A stretch of DNA of 64,000 nucleotides from Diphasiastrum complanatum (lineage: Eukaryota > Streptophyta > Lycopodiopsida > Lycopodiales > Lycopodiaceae): assembly GCA_029204225.1 (NCBI GenBank), contig CM055097.1, forward strand, positions 63,248,904-63,312,903. The letters run 5' to 3'. Each line of letters opens with the position of its first letter. Position 1 is the stretch's first letter. Both the position numbers and the translations under genes were made by a program. This document shows, piece by piece, positions 59,136 to 64,000 of this stretch. The notes beneath the pieces are model-generated. The model did no database searches, was not told the DNA's origin, and worked only from the letters and a program-made list of their open reading frames with translations.

Positions 59136-62100
59136 TTATGCAGTAGCTTGTTTTGCTCCACTTCGGTAACAAGCTCTTTTTGCTGCACGTACTATATCCT
59201 CCACCTGCAGCAATTCACGCACATGGACTACTCAGTCACCTTAGAATGTCTAGGACTGACTTGTCCATAAAAACATTTTTCCCATTTCCATGTGTCAGTG
59301 GTGTTCGTTCTCATGCAAAATCAGGTGATATTATTGCTCTGTACAGGCACATATGTATATAGCCAGACTCGACTCTTCGATGAGACAAATATTTGCACAA
59401 TCTCGGGATAACTTTAATGCAACTGCAAACTGTATGTAATCCAGAGACATTGCAGATACTCTTTGCATGCATTCATGTGTTATTCATCATACTTCATAGT
59501 TTTTATTTTAGTAAAAGTACATGAAGTCCCTTAATTGATTCAAATCCCACACAAAAAGTGTAATGTACATAATATACGAGTCCACCAGCAAGCAGATCAG
59601 AAGGAGAATATTGAACTTTTACACCTAGTCAATCCAGGAAAACTGCACTTCGTAAAATGCAGATGTATTTGTCGGAAACTAGCAGCAATTTTTACAAATA
59701 AACTTTCTTAACATGGAACCAAGGAACTATACAACTGAAGTGAAAATGCTCTGACCTGAAAAATAGCCTGAAAGTAGATAGTTTCAAGCAAAGTCTACCT
59801 GTGGAAGAGCTAGACGTTCAAGGTTTGTTGCATATGGCATTGGAATATCTGCTCCGGTAATCCTTTCAATGGGTGCATCCAAATACTCGAAACTGCTCTC
59901 CACCACGCTGGCACTGCAAAACCAGGAGATCCACCAAAAGATATGGAAAGTCCAAAGCCCAAGTAAGAAGCTTTGTCAAGCGAATTCATTATCATCCAGA
60001 TTTACATCATCGTTTCCAATGATCACCAGGTATTCATCAATTTTAAGTTTTAACTAACTTCAAATCAACCCAACTTCTGATTTTTCACTTCAGTTATTCC
60101 ATTTGGCATATCACAGGCAATTTATTACTGCTCTCACAGATATATAAGATAGTGTAAAGTAGGACTTGAAATTGAGATCAAGCAGCACATATTTCTTGAT
60201 GTATATCACAGTTGCAGTGAGTTGAATCACGGCAACAATTGAAACACCAGGGGCCCATAATTATCATAACCACAGGAACTTCAGACCAAATATTCATGTT
60301 CTTACAAATGAAAAATGTGTTACTCCATACATCTAGGCTCCCAAACAATGGCTAGTACTAAAACTAAAGAGAAATCTGAATCTAACATGTATAAGTGCAG
60401 AGAGTTTCCAGATACAATAGTCATAAGGAACCTGTAAATGAAGTCTTTCAAAAAATTCAACCTTATGTTGGCACTTAAGTAGCTATTTAAGCATCAAGGG
60501 ATGATCATTGCACTCACTTGCTGACACTTCAAAAGCTGCATAGGTGTTAGAGATATTTAGCACCCGTTCACAGGTAAGTTGCTAGTGGTTCTCTAAATGC
60601 CTCTACCAACAATAATAAGCCAATGACCCCTATTCACCAGTGCCCTACTAGCTAACTGTCCTAAGCACTCTATTGTATCAAACAAATAACAAGATCACAT
60701 GTATTGCATTGGTAATCCAATAGGGCTTTTCCTCTCCTTCCTTTGCAATGTCAACACATTATTGTCTCCCATCAATCAGATGTCTGAGATCGTCAGAAAC
60801 ATCCTGGCCATTTTGGTCATGGAAGTCAAACCGCAATTCATATTAATCCTTTCACATCCTGGCCATTTTGGTCATGGAAGTCAAACCGCAATTCATATTA
60901 ATCCTTTCTCACTGTCTCCAAAATTCTAATGGATCCCAGAGTCTTATTTTCAACTTTTCTGTTGAAGGAATCACGGGTCAATCAGTATGCACATCCAACC
61001 ATGATATTATAGAACAAAGTTAAAGTGGAGCTACACATCAGAACACAGTTCTAAATGTCATGAACAACCGTTTGGCTGGACTGGGCATGAGTTCATTCAG
61101 AAGAACTCACTGAGATCGTAGAACCAATTTATGGTTATAAGTCTCCTTGTTCCAAAATTAAAAGACATCCATCATCTCTTCATAGAATGAAAAAATTTCA
61201 AAGATCCAAATTCCAACTTGAAGGCGTAAACTTTAATATTATGCCATGGAGTGCGACTTTCTTACAAAGAAACTACAAGAAAGTGCATCACAAGAATGCA
61301 AAATCTACAATTCTGCATCCAATGCATGACAATTTCACTTGTTCAATAATTGGAATCAGAAGCAGCACCTTATCAAGATGGGAAGAAGGAAAAATCAGAT
61401 GCAAATGTGTAAGAGACCTTATCTCAGCTCCAACGCCATGTTGAGGCCAACCCTCCTCAACAGTCACAAGCCGATAAGTCTTCCTTACTGATGCATCGAT
61501 AGTTGCCCTGTCCAGGGGACGAATGGTTCGCAGATTGATCACCTACATTTGAATGGGCGACATCTTAGGTTGGGAGCACACAAGTCATCAGTAGAATCTT
61601 TCAACTGCCACAAACTATGAAGAGAGGTATTTTAGAATCATTACCTCAGCACTGATGCCTTCCTTTGCAAGCTCCTCAGCTGCCTGTAAAATTTTGCCAC
61701 AAATAGCTTCATCAGCTACTTGCCCAAGAACTGGAATATTTGATGTGCTTTATGTAATGAGGAACATTGATTGCTTTTTGTGATGCTTTTTTTAAACAAA
61801 ACTACGTTCTCTACCACATAATATAAGTACATGAAAAAACTACAGAAGAAACTAAACAAATAACAAATAATGATATGCAACCAAAGAAAGTGGACATTTG
61901 ACTACAAGGTAGCCAAATGCAATATATATTACAGGATGTCAAAGTTGGCTAGGCCAGACCTTCAGAGCAAAGCCAACGGTCCTTGAAAAGGCTGTTATTG
62001 TCACATCCGTTCCCTCTCGTTCAATCTGTTGCATGGTACGATATTTAGTGATTAACTCCCAAAACTGAACGATATCACCAACAGAGATGGCAAAGTGTTT

Positions 62101-63383
62101 CTAACCTTAGCTTTTCCAATAGGGATCACAAAATCAGGCTGCTGTGCTTCTTGTGACAGTGGAAATAATTCTCCATACCTTGAAGCAGCCATAAACTAAT
62201 CATCAGCACAAAATTGTATCAAAAATATTCTCCACAGAGCTGTTCTTTGGGAACAGTCAATCTAGCTATTTATGCCTTTCATTATCCAGTTTAAATGAAG
62301 GCACACAACAACGGTAGCTGGGAACGCACATCCTACAATTTCTTGACATGGTATTCATTTCTGAAAATTTCTTCAAACAACATTTGAACAATTCAAGTCT
62401 CCTAGAAAAGATAGACGATCTCATTGCGTGAACCCATTCACTCACAAAAACTCATATGCATGCAAACCCAGAAATAAACATCGCACCAGCTTACGAACTG
62501 CTTTTGGCATAAGGGTTTAAAGCAAGATAAAAGCAATTCCTAGTAATTTAATTACTGTGTATGCGTGTATGCTTTCTTCCCGAAACGTTTTGGCAAGCTT
62601 GAAACAAGATTTCTTTTCTCCAAGTATATAAAATAAGCTCTATCCACAAACAACTGTTACTAACTTCAGAATCTATGTGTATGATAGCTTTTAGACTGGA
62701 GCGAGTAGAGTGTTTTTATAATCGACATGCACAGTAAACAAAGCCAGGACTAGGTCTAAGGATGACTCACAGAAGTTCATTTTCTAGAAAAACAACTGGA
62801 TCAGGGTCACGAATTGCAGCTTTCATTAGTCCTCGAGCATCTTCTGAAGAGTATGGGGCAATCACTTTAAGCCCTGGGCAAGCACCATACCATGCTGCAT
62901 AACACTATGACAAAAAAACGAGATAGTGATGTAAGCATTCAGTTTTCACAGAAAGGAAGCGTAGCCATCATTCCTTCAACCAATGCTAATTGTAAATGAT
63001 ATTCCAAATCAAAAAAAAAAAGCAACAAGACTCTCAATAAGTCAGTCCTATTAGGATAAATGCTGAGTTCCTCCCCTCCACCCCCATCCCTCCCCCCTAA
63101 CCAATGGTGCTAAATCACGTGAGCAGACTAAATGACAAAGCATCACAAGTCACAGACAAATCCTCGCTATATCTGATGGCTTAGTTAACAAACTAGCAGT
63201 TCTAATATAAGGAAAGAAACTTTTGCAGATTTTAAATGTGCAGTTTGTGATCGGTACCTGGGAATGTTGAGCACCCACACCTGCAGCTGCTCCATTTGGA
63301 CCTCTAAAGACTATAGGTGCAGAGATCTGCCCTCCAGACATATAATGTGTCTTTGCAGCAGAGTTGATAATGTGGTCAATTGC
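59136..63383 (-). CDS. Mitochondrial pyruvate dehydrogenase E1 subunit beta, last 8 coding exons (5' part outside window)
   Basis: Exons on the minus strand in order: 63258-63383, 62771-62904, 62106-62178, 61960-62025, 61645-61683, 61418-61542, 59799-59913, 59136-59204 (stop TAA). All introns are GT-AG and phases join, giving 248 residues from [14 protein letters not shown] to [14 protein letters not shown]. The product is the beta chain of the E1 heterotetramer, which with thiamine diphosphate decarboxylates pyruvate and passes acetyl to the E2 lipoyl group in the mitochondrial matrix. The first two exons are the end of the transketolase-type pyrimidine-binding domain ([33 protein letters not shown]). 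The rest is the transketolase C-terminal domain ([71 protein letters not shown]). The wording is that of the mitochondrial, not the plastid, paralog. The N-terminal third with the transit peptide lies beyond 64000. The tail SGAKQATA is longer than the usual short end after CYR. No lesion is seen. Confidence 0.95.
60799..60908 (+). repeat. Perfect 55-bp tandem duplication in a PDH E1-beta intron
   Basis: ACATCCTGGCCATTTTGGTC...CTTTC occurs twice without a difference (60799-60853 and 60854-60908), inside the 1.5-kb intron between exons 61418-61542 and 59799-59913. Identity of the copies implies a very recent event. Confidence 0.95.
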
Positions 63384-64000
63384 CTATAACCAAAGAATGA
63401 ATCAAAATTGGGCAGGTAGTCATAATCATTGGCACACAGGCTACAGCCAGAAATTAAACAGAGCTTGAAATTGTTATCTCTAACTTGCAACAACTGTTCA
63501 GACAGCAAAGAGACCAGTTAGTAATTGTTAGGTAGTCTAATGAAAGAATCAGGTGGATGGATGTACAGGGGAGAACTACTATAGAAATCTTGCGCACTGA
63601 GGAAGTAGAAAGCTCAAGCTTTCGCTGTCTGACAAGATGATTGATGGACTATTTTCCTTCATAGACTAGATAAATCCTTTCAAAGTAATCCTTGAAAGGT
63701 TAGATGAGCAGTGCTATACAATAGTTGTGATGTTTATTCATGATACTAGCAATATATAGTATTTATTGACATTGACCGTAATAATCTTAAGTCCTCAAAT
63801 GAGCCCATCATTCCACGAATTCATTTCTTTGAATTTTGCATGCTTCAACATAAAGGAAATACTGAAATAGTTGAAACTCCCCTGCCACTCACCCTTCGAG
63901 GCCCTTCCCAAGGTGGAATGGCCGAGAAAGTGACCTTCCACGGTGTGAAAACTTTTTTTACCTTATTTTTTCTTCTTCTTTTTTTTGTTGTAATTTTTTT
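63384..64000 (-). other. Intron of the PDH E1-beta gene, running off the window
   Basis: Acceptor at 63384 (GTTATAG before GCAATTGACC). No sequence coding for the expected preceding residues (family: a phrase ending FNFSMQ) is found up to 64000, so the upstream exon lies outside. Confidence 0.75.

Noticed and set aside
59052-59362. Plus-strand frames overlapping the last PDH E1-beta exon
   Set aside because: They are shadows of the minus-strand exon and its intron.

Overview
This window is plant nuclear DNA, almost entirely repeats, with one real host gene entering at the right edge. The evidence is several Ty1/copia and Ty3/gypsy retrotransposon relics, plant-type primer-binding sites (initiator tRNA-Met type TGGTATCAGAGCC and a tRNA-Asp type), long CT/GA, TA and TG microsatellites, Helitron-like termini, and a multi-intron mitochondrial pyruvate dehydrogenase E1-beta gene with GT-AG introns. 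Nothing prokaryotic is present. I cannot name the species; a seed plant with a repeat-rich genome fits.

Layout. 1-12130 holds copia relics on the + strand: E1 (749-3572), E2 (7458-10726) and a fragment of a third family (11230-12130). 13579-16378 is a block bounded by a 61-bp direct repeat that contains a gypsy-type LTR/PBS/leader. 16395-26598 holds two related and unusual copia derivatives in opposite orientation: E4 on the minus strand (16395-19430) and E5 on the plus strand (22556-26598). Between them lie a minus-strand gypsy gag relic (20826-22309) and a candidate PBS. In E4 and E5 most of integrase and all of reverse transcriptase/RNase H are replaced by a coding module I do not recognise; E5 carries the longest open frame of the window (540 codons). 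28009-33703 is a nearly complete copia element E3 with both LTRs but an inactivated pol. 33704-37791 contains a cluster of short imperfect palindromes, a gypsy RT scrap, a detached copia 3' end with LTR, and a gag-protease relic.

38097-46980 is a microsatellite-dense zone. At least five Helitron-type 3' ends (GC hairpin, about 8-10 nt, CTAG, then T) abut TA tracts, and a dispersed repeat (called R1 here) with a conserved palindrome recurs in both orientations. 47061-53213 is a clean LTR insertion of LARD type: LTRs, PBS, PPT, a perfect 5-bp target duplication GCGGG and no coding capacity. Its 5' LTR was later hit by an 86-bp tRNA-like SINE with its own 16-bp duplication, so the order of events can be read. 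53493-55862 holds another R1 copy, a short LTR/PBS and a copia RT scrap. 55863-59135 is quiet intergenic sequence.

The host gene (59136-63383, minus strand, continuing past the window) gives the last eight coding exons, 248 residues, of the E1-beta subunit of mitochondrial pyruvate dehydrogenase. All exon phases join without a break. It is the only locus here that I would call a functional gene. The mobile elements do not work together with it; they form the insertion-tolerant DNA downstream of its 3' end.
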